The notes beneath the pieces are model-generated. The model had not been told where the DNA came from and did not search any database. It worked only from the letters and a program-made list of their open reading frames with translations. Shown here piece by piece: positions 1-8,700 of a stretch of 10,264 bases of DNA. This DNA comes from RGIG995 sp045635765. Its GTDB lineage: Bacteria > Bacillota > Clostridia > Oscillospirales > UBA644. Each line of letters starts with the position of its first letter. Position 1 is the stretch's first letter. Made by a program: the position numbers and the translations under genes. The stretch spans positions 1 through 10,264 of the forward strand of contig JAZTWH010000002.1 of NCBI GenBank assembly GCA_045635765.1, given 5' to 3'.

Positions 1-1530
1 TTTTTATGGCGGGTTTGCTTTTTCGGTGCCGCCGTTTGGGTGGAGACCGATTTGAGAAACCGAATGTTTGACCATTGTAAGGACCTTTCCCGGCAATATT
101 ATCAGGTCAACAAGGTCGGGAATTTAATGTCACTGTTTACCAACGATCTGGACACGGTCCAGGAATGCTTCGGTTGGGGCATTATGATGTTCTTCGACGC
201 CCTGTTTCTGGGGGTTCTCGCCATAATAAAAATGTGGAATATGGACCCGCTTTTGACCCTCCTTTCCCTGATTCCCATGGCCTTCCTTCTTGCGGTCGCA
301 ATTATTGTGGGAAAGTCCATGATGAAAAAGTGGGACGTTCGTCAGGAAGCCTTTTCCGATCTTTCCGATTTCTCCCAGGAGAGCTTTTCCGGAATTTCTG
401 TTATCAAGGCCTTTGTCAAGGAATTAAAGGAGTTGCTGGCATTTAAAGATCTGAATAAGAAAAACGAAAAAGCAAACGTGGAATATACGAAGGCTTCCAC
501 GCTGTTGCGGATTTTTGTAACCCTGTTTGTGGAATCTGTGATTTGCGTTATTCTGGGCTATGGCGGATATATGGTCTATCAGGGCAAATTTGATGCCGGT
601 CAGCTGGTCGAATTTATCGGCTACTTTAACGCCATCGTTTGGCCCGTCATGGCCGTCTCCGAGTTGGTGGAAATGACTTCCCGAGGCAGAGCTTCTTTAA
701 AACGAATTGGGGAGCTTCTTGATGCAAAGCAGGATGTGATCGACCGTGATGACGTGGTTGATTTAGGGTCGGTTTCCGGGAAAATTGAATTTCGCAATCT
801 GACCTTCCGTTACCCTGACGGGGATTATGATGCTCTGAAAAACGTTTCCTTTGCCATTCAGCCGGGGGAAAGCATTGGAATTGTGGGGAAGACCGGTGCT
901 GGAAAGACCACCATCGTAGACCTTATACTGCGGGGCTATAACGTTCCCGACGGGACCGTGTTTATTGACGGAAGGGACGTCAACACCGTTCCCATTCGCC
1001 AGGTCCGATCTGCCGCGGCATACGTACCCCAAGACAATTTCCTGTTCAGCGATACCATTGCAAACAATATTGGATTCGGTGTAGAATTGCCCGGGGCAGA
1101 GGCCATTGAAAATGCGGCAAAATTGGCGGATGTTCATGAAAATATATCGGAATTTAACCAAGGGTATGAAACGATCCTTGGGGAACGGGGCGTAACGGTC
1201 TCCGGTGGTCAAAAACAAAGAATTTCCATTGCCCGGGCACTGATGAAAGATGCACCGATTTTAATCTTGGACGATTCGGTTTCCGCCGTTGATACGAAGA
1301 CGGAAAAGGTGATTTTGGAAAACCTGCAAAAGATCCGTGCCGGAAAGACTACAATCCTGATCGCTCACCGAATTTCTACCGTAGAGCAGATGGATAAAAT
1401 TATATTTATCGACCAGGGCACCGTCGTCGCCGTTGGTTCTCATGAAGAGTTGTATGCCACGTGCCCAGATTACCGCCGTATGGTTGATTTACAGCAATTG
1501 GAAGAGGAAGGGGGAGTGCATCATGCGTAA
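1..1530 (+). CDS. ABC exporter half, degenerate-site subunit (5' partial)
   Basis: Permease-ATPase fusion of a heterodimeric ABC exporter in the cytoplasmic membrane. The reading frame is open from base 1, so the gene begins upstream; the missing part should be about the first two membrane helices. The ATG/GTG codons near the left edge lie inside a conserved intracellular loop (VETDLRNRMF, then NKVGNLMSLFTNDLD) and are not starts. The ATPase domain has Walker A GKTGAGKT (886-909), Q-loop Gln (1030-1032), signature VSGGQ (1198-1212), Walker B ILILDD (Asp at 1270) and H-loop His (1366-1368). The catalytic Glu after Walker B is replaced by Asp (GAT, 1273-1275), as in BmrC and TM287, so its own ATP site is expected to hydrolyse poorly. 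It overlaps the partner gene by 8 bases. The substrate cannot be told from sequence; multidrug, lipid or peptide export are all possible. Confidence 0.95.
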   Translation, partial: FLWRVCFFGAAVWVETDLRNRMFDHCKDLSRQYYQVNKVGNLMSLFTNDLDTVQECFGWGIMMFFDALFLGVLAIIKMWNMDPLLTLLSLIPMAFLLAVAIIVGKSMMKKWDVRQEAFSDLSDFSQESFSGISVIKAFVKELKELLAFKDLNKKNEKANVEYTKASTLLRIFVTLFVESVICVILGYGGYMVYQGKFDAGQLVEFIGYFNAIVWPVMAVSELVEMTSRGRASLKRIGELLDAKQDVIDRDDVVDLGSVSGKIEFRNLTFRYPDGDYDALKNVSFAIQPGESIGIVGKTGAGKTTIVDLILRGYNVPDGTVFIDGRDVNTVPIRQVRSAAAYVPQDNFLFSDTIANNIGFGVELPGAEAIENAAKLADVHENISEFNQGYETILGERGVTVSGGQKQRISIARALMKDAPILILDDSVSAVDTKTEKVILENLQKIRAGKTTILIAHRISTVEQMDKIIFIDQGTVVAVGSHEELYATCPDYRRMVDLQQLEEEGGVHHA

Positions 1531-3409
1531 ATACTACCCGCTTCTCCTGGTTGGTGCCATCGTTGGCATCTTCTCTGTCATATTTATCATTGCTTACGCT
1601 GGGCTGAAAAACAAAAAGGAAGCCGTTGGGTTCGATCGGAACATGAAAGACGGCGAAATTGCCCGCCGTCTCTTGCAATATGCCAAGCCGCATTGGAAAA
1701 GCTTTCTTTTTGTGATTGTCGTTATGTTGTTCTCCATCGCCTACGACATTGTGGCTCCCCTCATCATCGGCTACATCGAAGAAATTGTAAAGTGCGATTT
1801 TGAATTGTCCATGCTCTTTTCTGCCGTGGCAGTTTACGGCGGAATACTCATAGTTTCGGTGATTTGCACCTATATTCAGACGATGGTATTGCAAAAGATC
1901 GGACAGAAAATTCTGTCTTCCATCCGGGAGGATTTGTTTATTCACATTGAATCCCTTTCCCACAACCAGCTGAATCAGACTCCCGTGGGGAAATTAGTCA
2001 CACGGGTAACCAACGATACCAACGCCATTTCCATGATGTTTACGAACCTCCTCGTAAACCTTCTGAAGAATTTCTTTCTGATCTTCGGTGTTTTGATTGC
2101 CATGTTCAGCGTGAATTATCAGTTAACGCTGATGGTCCTTTGCTTTGTTCCCTTCATTATCCTTTTTACCGTCATTTTCCGAAAATTTTCCCGAAAGGCC
2201 CACCGAAAGGTAAAGGACGGAACGACGGACATCAATACGTATCTGTCGGAAAACCTTTCCGGAATCAAGATCACCCAGATGTTTAATCGGGAAGAACGTA
2301 AAAAGAAGGATTTTGAAGCTAAAAGCCGTGTTTTGGGAAAAGCAAAGCAAAATCAGATTTTTGTTTTTGGAATTTTCCGCCCCATGGTGTATATGTTATA
2401 TATTTCTTCCGTACTGTGCCTGTTCTATCTCGGCGGGAAGGGATATATTGAAAATACTTCTTTTTGGGGTCAAACCGTTACCGCAGGGACGGTTGTGACC
2501 TTTTACATGTACATTTCTAAGTTCTTCAACCCGATTCAAAATCTTGCCGAGCAATTCAACTGGCTGCAGTCGGCCTTTGCTTCTGCCGAAAAGATTTTTA
2601 CGGTTTTTGACACGAAGCCTGAACTGGTGGATGAACCCGACGCCATCCAATTGAAGGAAACCAAAGGGGAGATCGAATTCAAGAACGTTTGGTTCTCCTA
2701 CGTCCCTGGGGAATGGGTTTTAAGGGACGTATCTTTTAAGGTCAATGCCGGGCAGACCGTAGCCTTCGTTGGCTCTACAGGTTCGGGAAAAAGCACAATT
2801 CTTTCTCTGATTTGCCGCAATTACGATATTCAGAGCGGACAGATTCTCATTGACGGAATTGACATCAAAAAGATCAAAATTTCTTCCCTTCGCCGTCATT
2901 TCGGTCAGATGCTTCAGGACGTTTTTCTGTTCTCGGGAACTATTCGGAGTAATATCGTTCTTCGGGAGGATTCCTTTACCGATGAAGAGGTTTGGGAGGC
3001 CTGTCGATACGTTAATGCCGATTCCTTTATTGAAAAATTGGAAGGTGGAATTCACGAGACGGTTCTGGAACGGGGAAACAATTTCTCCGCAGGCCAGCGG
3101 CAGCTGTTGTCCTTTGCCCGAACCATCATCCATAAGCCTTCGGTGATGATTCTGGACGAGGCTACCGCAAATATTGATACGGAAACGGAATTGCTTATCC
3201 AGAACTCTCTGGAAAAAATGATGTCCATCGGAACAATGCTGATCGTTGCCCACCGCCTGTCTACCATTCAGAAGGCCGACAATATCATTTTGCTTTCCAA
3301 GGGCGAAATCGTTGAGCAGGGCACCCACCGGGAATTGCTCCAACAAAAAGGGCGGTATTATCAATTATATACCATCCAGTCTCATAAAGAGGAACTGAGA
3401 AAAGCATGA
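1523..3409 (+). CDS. ABC exporter half, catalytic-site subunit
   Basis: Second half of the heterodimeric ABC exporter, 628 residues. The start at 1523 is chosen because a strong GAGGAAGGGGGA ribosome binding site lies 7 bases upstream; an in-frame ATG at 1433 is deep inside the upstream gene and would add residues unlike the family. Visible features are an extra N-terminal hydrophobic helix (about residues 7-27), then the usual exporter membrane domain (about 55-340), then an ATPase domain with Walker A GSTGSGKS (417-424, Lys423), Q-loop Gln465, Walker B with catalytic Glu546 and H-loop His577. The signature is degenerate: FSAGQ (521-525) in place of LSGGQ. Paired with the upstream subunit this gives one consensus ATP site (its Walker motifs with the partner's SGGQ) and one degenerate site, as in BmrCD and TM287/288. 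Overlapping genes suggest translational coupling for 1:1 assembly. Confidence 0.96.
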   Translation: MRKYYPLLLVGAIVGIFSVIFIIAYAGLKNKKEAVGFDRNMKDGEIARRLLQYAKPHWKSFLFVIVVMLFSIAYDIVAPLIIGYIEEIVKCDFELSMLFSAVAVYGGILIVSVICTYIQTMVLQKIGQKILSSIREDLFIHIESLSHNQLNQTPVGKLVTRVTNDTNAISMMFTNLLVNLLKNFFLIFGVLIAMFSVNYQLTLMVLCFVPFIILFTVIFRKFSRKAHRKVKDGTTDINTYLSENLSGIKITQMFNREERKKKDFEAKSRVLGKAKQNQIFVFGIFRPMVYMLYISSVLCLFYLGGKGYIENTSFWGQTVTAGTVVTFYMYISKFFNPIQNLAEQFNWLQSAFASAEKIFTVFDTKPELVDEPDAIQLKETKGEIEFKNVWFSYVPGEWVLRDVSFKVNAGQTVAFVGSTGSGKSTILSLICRNYDIQSGQILIDGIDIKKIKISSLRRHFGQMLQDVFLFSGTIRSNIVLREDSFTDEEVWEACRYVNADSFIEKLEGGIHETVLERGNNFSAGQRQLLSFARTIIHKPSVMILDEATANIDTETELLIQNSLEKMMSIGTMLIVAHRLSTIQKADNIILLSKGEIVEQGTHRELLQQKGRYYQLYTIQSHKEELRKA

Positions 3410-3419
3410 CCATCGTTTC

Positions 3420-3424
3420 GGAGG
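3420..3424 (+). promoter_or_regulatory. Ribosome binding site that sets the hydrolase start
   Basis: GGAGG lies 5 bases before the ATG at 3430. An alternative in-frame ATG at 3406 overlaps the upstream stop codon as ATGA, but its nearest Shine-Dalgarno-like run (GAGGA) is about 12 bases away. The 3430 start gives a Lys/Arg-rich N-terminus directly followed by a membrane helix, the normal form for an anchored protein. Confidence 0.75.
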
Positions 3425-3429
3425 CGTCT

Positions 3430-4521
3430 ATGAAAAAGGTTCAAAAACGGCGGAATCGAATAAAAATAGGTATCCTTCTCGTTGCCGTTTTTCTCTTGGG
3501 AATCTTTCTGGTTGCGATGCCTGCCGCCACGGTAATCGTCTACGAATCCGTATTCAGCCGTCGGTATCAGCCGGCTTCGTGGACGAAATTCGAAGTTTCG
3601 GATTTTCCCGGATTGACGGCGGAAACCTGCTCTTTTCCTTCCAATCGTGGTCAGTCCCTGGCTGGGTATTGTTATTCCAAAGAGGGACAAGCCGTGAAAG
3701 GCGTTGTGGTGCTTTCCCATGGACTTGGTTGCGGCGGACAGAATACTATGATGCCGTTTGCGGATTTTTTTACCTCCCGGGGCTATTTGGTATTTGCATA
3801 CGATGCCACGGGAAACGATGAAAGCGAAGGGGATTCCGTGGAAGGATTGCCCCAAGGAGTTGCCGATTTGGATTATGCTCTTCGCTTTGTCAAGTCCCAC
3901 CCTCGTTACGTGGAATTGCCGATTTTTCTGTTGGGACATAGTTGGGGCGCCTATTCCGCCGGGGCCGTTTTAAACCTCCACCCCCATGTTTCTGCCGTAG
4001 TTTTAATCGCCGGCCCCAACCGATCCGTTGATTTGATGGCTCGGGAGAGCGAAAACATTGTGGGTCCCCTCGGGAACACGGGGGTGCCCTATTTGATGCT
4101 TTATGAGTGGATCAAATTCGGTTCCTATGCTTCTTATAGTGTTTTAGACGGATTTGAAAATTCGGAAGCCCAGGTTCTCATTGTTCAAAGCATGGATGAT
4201 TCTACCGTTCCCCCGGACATCGGTTACGATAAATTCCGGGAGGCCTACGGCGACGATCCCCGTTTTTCCTTTTTCACTTACGAAGATCGAGGCCATGACC
4301 GCCTGTATTATTCCCGGGATGCAGAGGTGTTTCGGGAGCAGTTAAATGCCGACTATCTCCAGTATGTGGAGGAGCACGGCAAAGAGCACGGCGAAGCGGT
4401 AAAAACAGAATTCTTTGCCCAATATCCCCATTGGAAACGTTGTTTTGAATTGGATTCCGAACTAATGGAAGAAATCTGCCTCCTTTTTGAAGAATCCATA
4501 ACAAACGAGACGAAAGCGTAA
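3430..4521 (+). CDS. Membrane-anchored alpha/beta hydrolase
   Basis: Serine hydrolase of the alpha/beta fold, 363 residues, resembling the lysophospholipase/S33-type 'hydrolase_4' group. A basic N-terminus (MKKVQKRRNR) is followed by one hydrophobic helix (about 13-35) with no lipobox and no clear signal peptidase site, so it is probably an anchor leaving the catalytic domain outside the membrane. The oxyanion strand holds SHGLG (His97-Gly98). The nucleophile elbow is GHSWG with Ser171, the acid is probably Asp257 in MDDSTVP, and the base is His289 in RGHDR, so the triad is complete. The 70 or so residues after His289 are charged and helical-looking. It starts 20 bases after the exporter gene, so it should be co-transcribed with it and may act on the exported molecule or on membrane lipid. 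The true substrate is unknown; esterase, lipase or peptidase are all possible. Confidence 0.88.
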   Translation: MKKVQKRRNRIKIGILLVAVFLLGIFLVAMPAATVIVYESVFSRRYQPASWTKFEVSDFPGLTAETCSFPSNRGQSLAGYCYSKEGQAVKGVVVLSHGLGCGGQNTMMPFADFFTSRGYLVFAYDATGNDESEGDSVEGLPQGVADLDYALRFVKSHPRYVELPIFLLGHSWGAYSAGAVLNLHPHVSAVVLIAGPNRSVDLMARESENIVGPLGNTGVPYLMLYEWIKFGSYASYSVLDGFENSEAQVLIVQSMDDSTVPPDIGYDKFREAYGDDPRFSFFTYEDRGHDRLYYSRDAEVFREQLNADYLQYVEEHGKEHGEAVKTEFFAQYPHWKRCFELDSELMEEICLLFEESITNETKA

Positions 4522-4542
4522 TGCTTCCGTCTCGTTTTTATT
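4503..4542 (+). terminator. Intrinsic terminator, probably bidirectional
   Basis: The arms 4503-4517 and 4523-4537 form a 15 bp stem with a 5-base loop, followed by a T-run (GTTTTTATTT). On the plus strand one pair is an A-C mismatch (4513/4527); on the minus-strand RNA the same position becomes a U-G wobble, so the hairpin is fully paired in that direction. The minus-strand T-run (GTTTGTTAT) is weaker. The hydrolase stop codon (4519-4521) falls in the loop. It sits between convergent genes whose stop codons are 26 bases apart, so it likely ends both operons. Confidence 0.88.
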
Positions 4543-4547
4543 TCTTC

Positions 4548-5705
4548 TTAATTTTCCGTATTCTCTTTGGTTCGGTCATAAACCTCGGAGAATAGGTCCG
4601 TGAATTTTGCCGGGTCTAATTCGTTGATTACTTCATCGTTAAATTGATAATCCAATTCTGCCAGCCATACGGTGTATTTATTGCTGAAATCGTCTGCATA
4701 CAATTTTTGGAAAACGGTTTCTTTTCTTGATTCGTAGTAGGAAGGATCTTCGTTTAAGTCGTATTTTTTGACCACCCAAACAGAATTGTCGATTTCTACC
4801 ACCGAAACCTCACCTAATTCCATCTTGTCAAGCTGGGAGAGAATGGCTTGATTGACACAGATGTCGTAGTAATTATAGAGAGCTTGGTTGAAAATTCCCG
4901 CATCGTCACAAATCAATCCTTTGGTTACGGCATCGGTATTGCTTTTTTCTGCGGATTCCTTTTCCTCTTGAGTCATTTTATCGGTAATTGCAACGTAATC
5001 TTCCGAGTTTTTGGCCATCAGATCTTCAAAGGATCCTCCGTCCTGGGCCTGTTTGCAAAGGCTTTCGGCAAGGTTTCGCTTATTTGCCACTTCATCCGCA
5101 GGAAGGGCTTTCCCATTTTCATCGGCGGTGGTAAATAAAATGTATTTGAACCGATAGTAGTTCTCATTGTAATAATCTTTTTTATCTTGCTCAGTGATGG
5201 GGGTTATTCCGTTTTCGCCGTAATAATACTCCAGCAATGCGTCGCTTTTATATTCCAGAGATAAAAGATTCAAAAACTCGTCTTTCTTCAGGCCGAGGGT
5301 CTTGAGAATGGTTTTCATCCCAGCATCTCCGTACACCTTGATCCATTCATCGCTGTACTGCTTTTCAATTTCATTCTGTTGCTCTTCCGTAAGAGAAAGA
5401 CCCAGCTCTTCAAACTTTTCCGACACGACGATGAACGTCAGATATTGGCTTTTCGCCGTGGAGATAATGCTGTCCCGAACCGTTTCCGTCTCGGTGAAGT
5501 AACTGTCCATGGAAGCAGAAATATCGTAATTATATCCCTTTAACAGTTCCTTGTAGTAGTCTCTCTGCCAATGGATGTAAAAGCTGTAATATCCGGCCTT
5601 CTGTTTCTCTCCTTTGGCGGTCATGACGGGTTTGGAACAACCGGTCATGATCAATCCGACGGCCAAAACGACCAATAGGAGAGATGCGATCACTTTTTTA
5701 TACAT
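4548..5705 (-). CDS. PrsA/SurA-like foldase lipoprotein, divergent parvulin region
   Basis: Predicted extracytoplasmic lipoprotein of 385 residues. It has a Lys-containing N-terminus, a hydrophobic core, and a lipobox-like LIMTGC with Cys23 as the lipidated residue (Met at -3 is slightly unusual). About 40-180 is a Glu/Lys/Tyr-rich helical region like the SurA/PrsA chaperone domain. About 183-315 lines up loosely with parvulin prolyl isomerase: KYILF (187-191) where HIL is usual, a helix ending GGSFEDLMAKNSED, and GEVS (298-301) followed by a strand like the last parvulin strand. The usual His and GGDLG segment are not visible, so isomerase activity is doubtful and a holdase/foldase role for secreted proteins is more likely. 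The start is supported by AAAGGAG at 5714-5720, 8 bases upstream. It follows mfd by 41 bases, a common arrangement in Clostridia, and has its own promoter. Confidence 0.88.
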   Translation of the reverse strand: MYKKVIASLLLVVLAVGLIMTGCSKPVMTAKGEKQKAGYYSFYIHWQRDYYKELLKGYNYDISASMDSYFTETETVRDSIISTAKSQYLTFIVVSEKFEELGLSLTEEQQNEIEKQYSDEWIKVYGDAGMKTILKTLGLKKDEFLNLLSLEYKSDALLEYYYGENGITPITEQDKKDYYNENYYRFKYILFTTADENGKALPADEVANKRNLAESLCKQAQDGGSFEDLMAKNSEDYVAITDKMTQEEKESAEKSNTDAVTKGLICDDAGIFNQALYNYYDICVNQAILSQLDKMELGEVSVVEIDNSVWVVKKYDLNEDPSYYESRKETVFQKLYADDFSNKYTVWLAELDYQFNDEVINELDPAKFTDLFSEVYDRTKENTEN

Positions 5706-5740
5706 GTGTCAAACTCCTTTATATCCTTGAAACTGAAATC

Positions 5741-5769
5741 ATTATATCATACTTTTTCCGGTTTGTCTA
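5741..5769 (-). promoter_or_regulatory. Sigma-A promoter for the lipoprotein gene, embedded in mfd 3' end
   Basis: On the minus strand, TAGACA (5764-5769) is separated by 17 bases from TATAAT (5741-5746), with a TGA directly upstream of the -10 box giving an extended -10 (TGATATAAT). That TGA (5747-5749) is also the mfd stop codon, and the -35 lies in mfd codons. The predicted transcript would start near 5734, leaving a leader of about 29 bases with an AAAGGAG ribosome binding site. It would allow the lipoprotein to be made independently of pth-mfd read-through. Confidence 0.82.
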
Positions 5770-8700
5770 CAACTTCCGCAAGATTTCCAAAGAATTGTTC
5801 AATATCTTTGACTTTATGCTCGCATTTTAGGGTAATATAGGGCGGATTTGAGGCGGAAAAGAGAAAATCCCGGCGGTAAATGGCCGCCAATCCAGCCACG
5901 ATTTTGGGGTCTACAGTTTGGGGATAGATCAAAAATCCTTTGGGGAATTCTGAAATCTTCGTAATCCCCAGGCCGACGGCCTTATAACGGATTCGTGCAA
6001 TTCCCAAAAGATTTTGAACTGCCCGGGGCGGTTCTCCAAAACGATCGATCAATTCATCCGTCACATCCGACTCGTCTTCTTCGGAGCAGATCCCTGAAAT
6101 GAGCTTGTAAACCTCAATTCGGCTTTCCGGATCCCGGATGTAATCGTCGGGAATATAGGCGTCAATTTTCATTTCCACGGTGCAATCGTGCTTTTCTACG
6201 GGTTCTCCCCGCTGTTCCTTGACCGCCTCCTCCAGAAGCTTCATATACATATCGAAGCCGACGGTGACCAAATGCCCGCTTTGCTCCGCACCTAACAGAT
6301 CCCCGGCACCACGGATCTCCAGGTCCCGCATGGCAATCTTAAGCCCAGAGCCGAACTCGGTAAATTCCTTAATGGTCATTAACCGTTTGTAGGCATCCCC
6401 CGAAAGAGATTTCCCTTTTCGGAAGGTAAAGTACGCATACGCCCTTCGATCCGTTCTCCCCACGCGTCCCCGGATCTGATGGAGCTGGGCCAGCCCCAAA
6501 CGGTCTGCATCTTCAATGATCAGCGTATTGCAATTTGGAACGTCAACGCCGGTTTCAATAATGGTCGTGCAGACTAAGACATCAATATCGCCGTCTACCA
6601 ATTCCTGCCATACGCTTGACAGTTCTTCTTGAGACATTTTTCCGTGGGCAACCCGGACCCGAGCTCCCGTTTGAGTTTCAATCTGCTGAGCTTTTTTATA
6701 AATCGTCTCAATTCGATTGTGCAGATAATAGCATTGTCCGCCCCGGGAGAGCTCTCTTCGGATTGCGTCGCTGACCAACCCATCGCTGAATTCCGTAACG
6801 TAAGTCATGATCGGATATCGGTTATGGGGTGCTTCGTTGATCACCGAAATATCACGGATTCCACTCATGGACATGTTCAACGTCCGGGGAATGGGCGTGG
6901 CGGAAAGAGACAGTATATCAGCATTGATTGCTTTTTCTTTCAAATATTCTTTGTGGCTTACACCGAACCGTTGTTCTTCGTCAATGACGATCAGCCCCAG
7001 GTCCTTAAATCCAATATCCTTTTGGACCAGTCTGTGGGTTCCGATAATAACGTCGATTTCGCCCTTCTTTAACCGTTTTAAAATTTCTTCCTGCTGTTTG
7101 GTCGTTCGGAACCGGGAGAGCAATTCGATTCGTACCGGATAGTCCCGGAATCTCGCCTTGATGGTGTTATAGTGTTGATAGGCAAGGATGGTCGTGGGGG
7201 CCAACAGGGCGGCCTGCTTGCTGTCCATGACGCACTTAAAGATCGCCCGAAGGGCAACTTCGGTCTTCCCAAATCCTACGTCTCCGCAAAGCAGCCGGTC
7301 CATGGGAACGGGCCGTTCCATATCCCCTTTAATTTCTTCGATGCAACGCAGTTGATCTTCTGTTTCTTCAAAGAAAAAGTCTTCTTCAAAGTTTTTTTGC
7401 CAATCGTTATCCGGGGCAAAGGCGTGTCCCTCGGTTTTTTGCCTTTGCCCGTACAGTAAGATCAGTTTGTCTGCCAGGTCCCGGACTGCTTTCTTTGCTC
7501 GTTGCTTAGTTTTTTGCCAATCGGTTCCTCCCAGACGGTTCAGCTTTACCTTGATGTCATCGCCGGAACCGATATATTTGGAAATCAGATCGAAATTATC
7601 GCAGGGAACGTAAAGGGTGTCGGTCCCCGCAAACTTGATCTTTATAAAATCCTTAGTGACCCCATCAGTTTCAATTTTGTGAATTCCGTCGTAGATACCC
7701 ACTCCGTAATTTTGGTGTACAATGTAGTCTCCGGGGTGGATGTCGGAGAAGGCTTTAATTTTTTCGCCCCGTTCAAAACGGGGTTTTTGTTTTCGTTTCG
7801 TTTCCCCCTTCTGGCGGAGGGAACACACAACCTCCTTCGCTTCGGGCAACTCAAACCCAAAGGGGAGGGGATCGCAACAGACGGTTACCCTTCGATTTTG
7901 ATAGAGTTTTGCCAGCTCCCGCCGGTGATCCTCTGTAATGGTAACTACGGTTACGTTATAATCCGCGGCAAGAAATTGATCAATTTCCTGCGGAAGCGTG
8001 TTAAGGTTTGCATTGGACGTGGGGAATACGTTGAATTCAAAAAGACGGTCCAAAAATATCCCGGGAAGGGAAGAGGGCAAGGTCTCAAAGACCAAAGCCG
8101 AGGAAAACCGATCAAAAATTTCTTCCTTCGTAAAGAAATAAGGTTTGTCAATAAAACAAAATCCCTCTTCTACCAGTTGCTTCATGTCTTCTTCTGTCCG
8201 AAATGCAAAGGCTTCGGCGGATTCAATGACCCGATGATAATCGAAAATAAACAACAGGTCTTCGGGGGTGCGATAATCCAAAATATTTGCCCGTTCGTTA
8301 TAAAATAGGGGCAAATACCGATCGTGTCTCGGCAGAATTCCTTGTTTTACCAGCTCTGTATCCCGTCTTATTTCCGCCGTTTGCGGTAATTGAGGAAGTT
8401 GCTGCACCAAGAGATCCAGCACCCGCTGAGTGTGCTCCTTCGCCGGCGTCAGACGGAGGAGATCTTTTGCTTCGGTTCTCCGTTGGGAGGAGACGTCAAA
8501 CAGAGAGATCGTATCTACGGTTCGGTCAAAGAATTCTATTCGATAGGGCTGTTCTTCTGTAGCAGGAAAAATATCGACGATTTCTCCCCGGATGGAAAAT
8601 TGTCCCGGCCCCTCGACCTTTGGGAAAGCCTCGTAACCGTATTCAATCAAAATTTTCGGCAAAGAATCGTAGTCAAAATCTTCCCCTACCGTCAACACGG

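Noticed and set aside
40..42. GTG near the left edge as the real start of the first exporter gene
   Set aside because: The frame is open to base 1 and the residues before it continue the conserved exporter domain; a start here would lack the first helices. The gene is cut by the window edge.
1433..1522. Upstream in-frame extension of the second exporter subunit by 30 residues
   Set aside because: It would start deep inside the first gene. The ATG at 1523 has a strong ribosome binding site at the right distance and gives a normal membrane N-terminus.
1406..1963. Antisense open frame of 185 codons across the junction of the two exporter genes
   Set aside because: It is antisense to conserved coding sequence in both exporter genes, and its predicted product shows no recognisable motif.
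7502..8308. Long open frame of 268 codons on the plus strand inside mfd
   Set aside because: It lies fully antisense to a well-conserved mfd region, no ribosome binding site was identified for it, and its product resembles no family I know. It is best explained as a shadow of mfd codon use.
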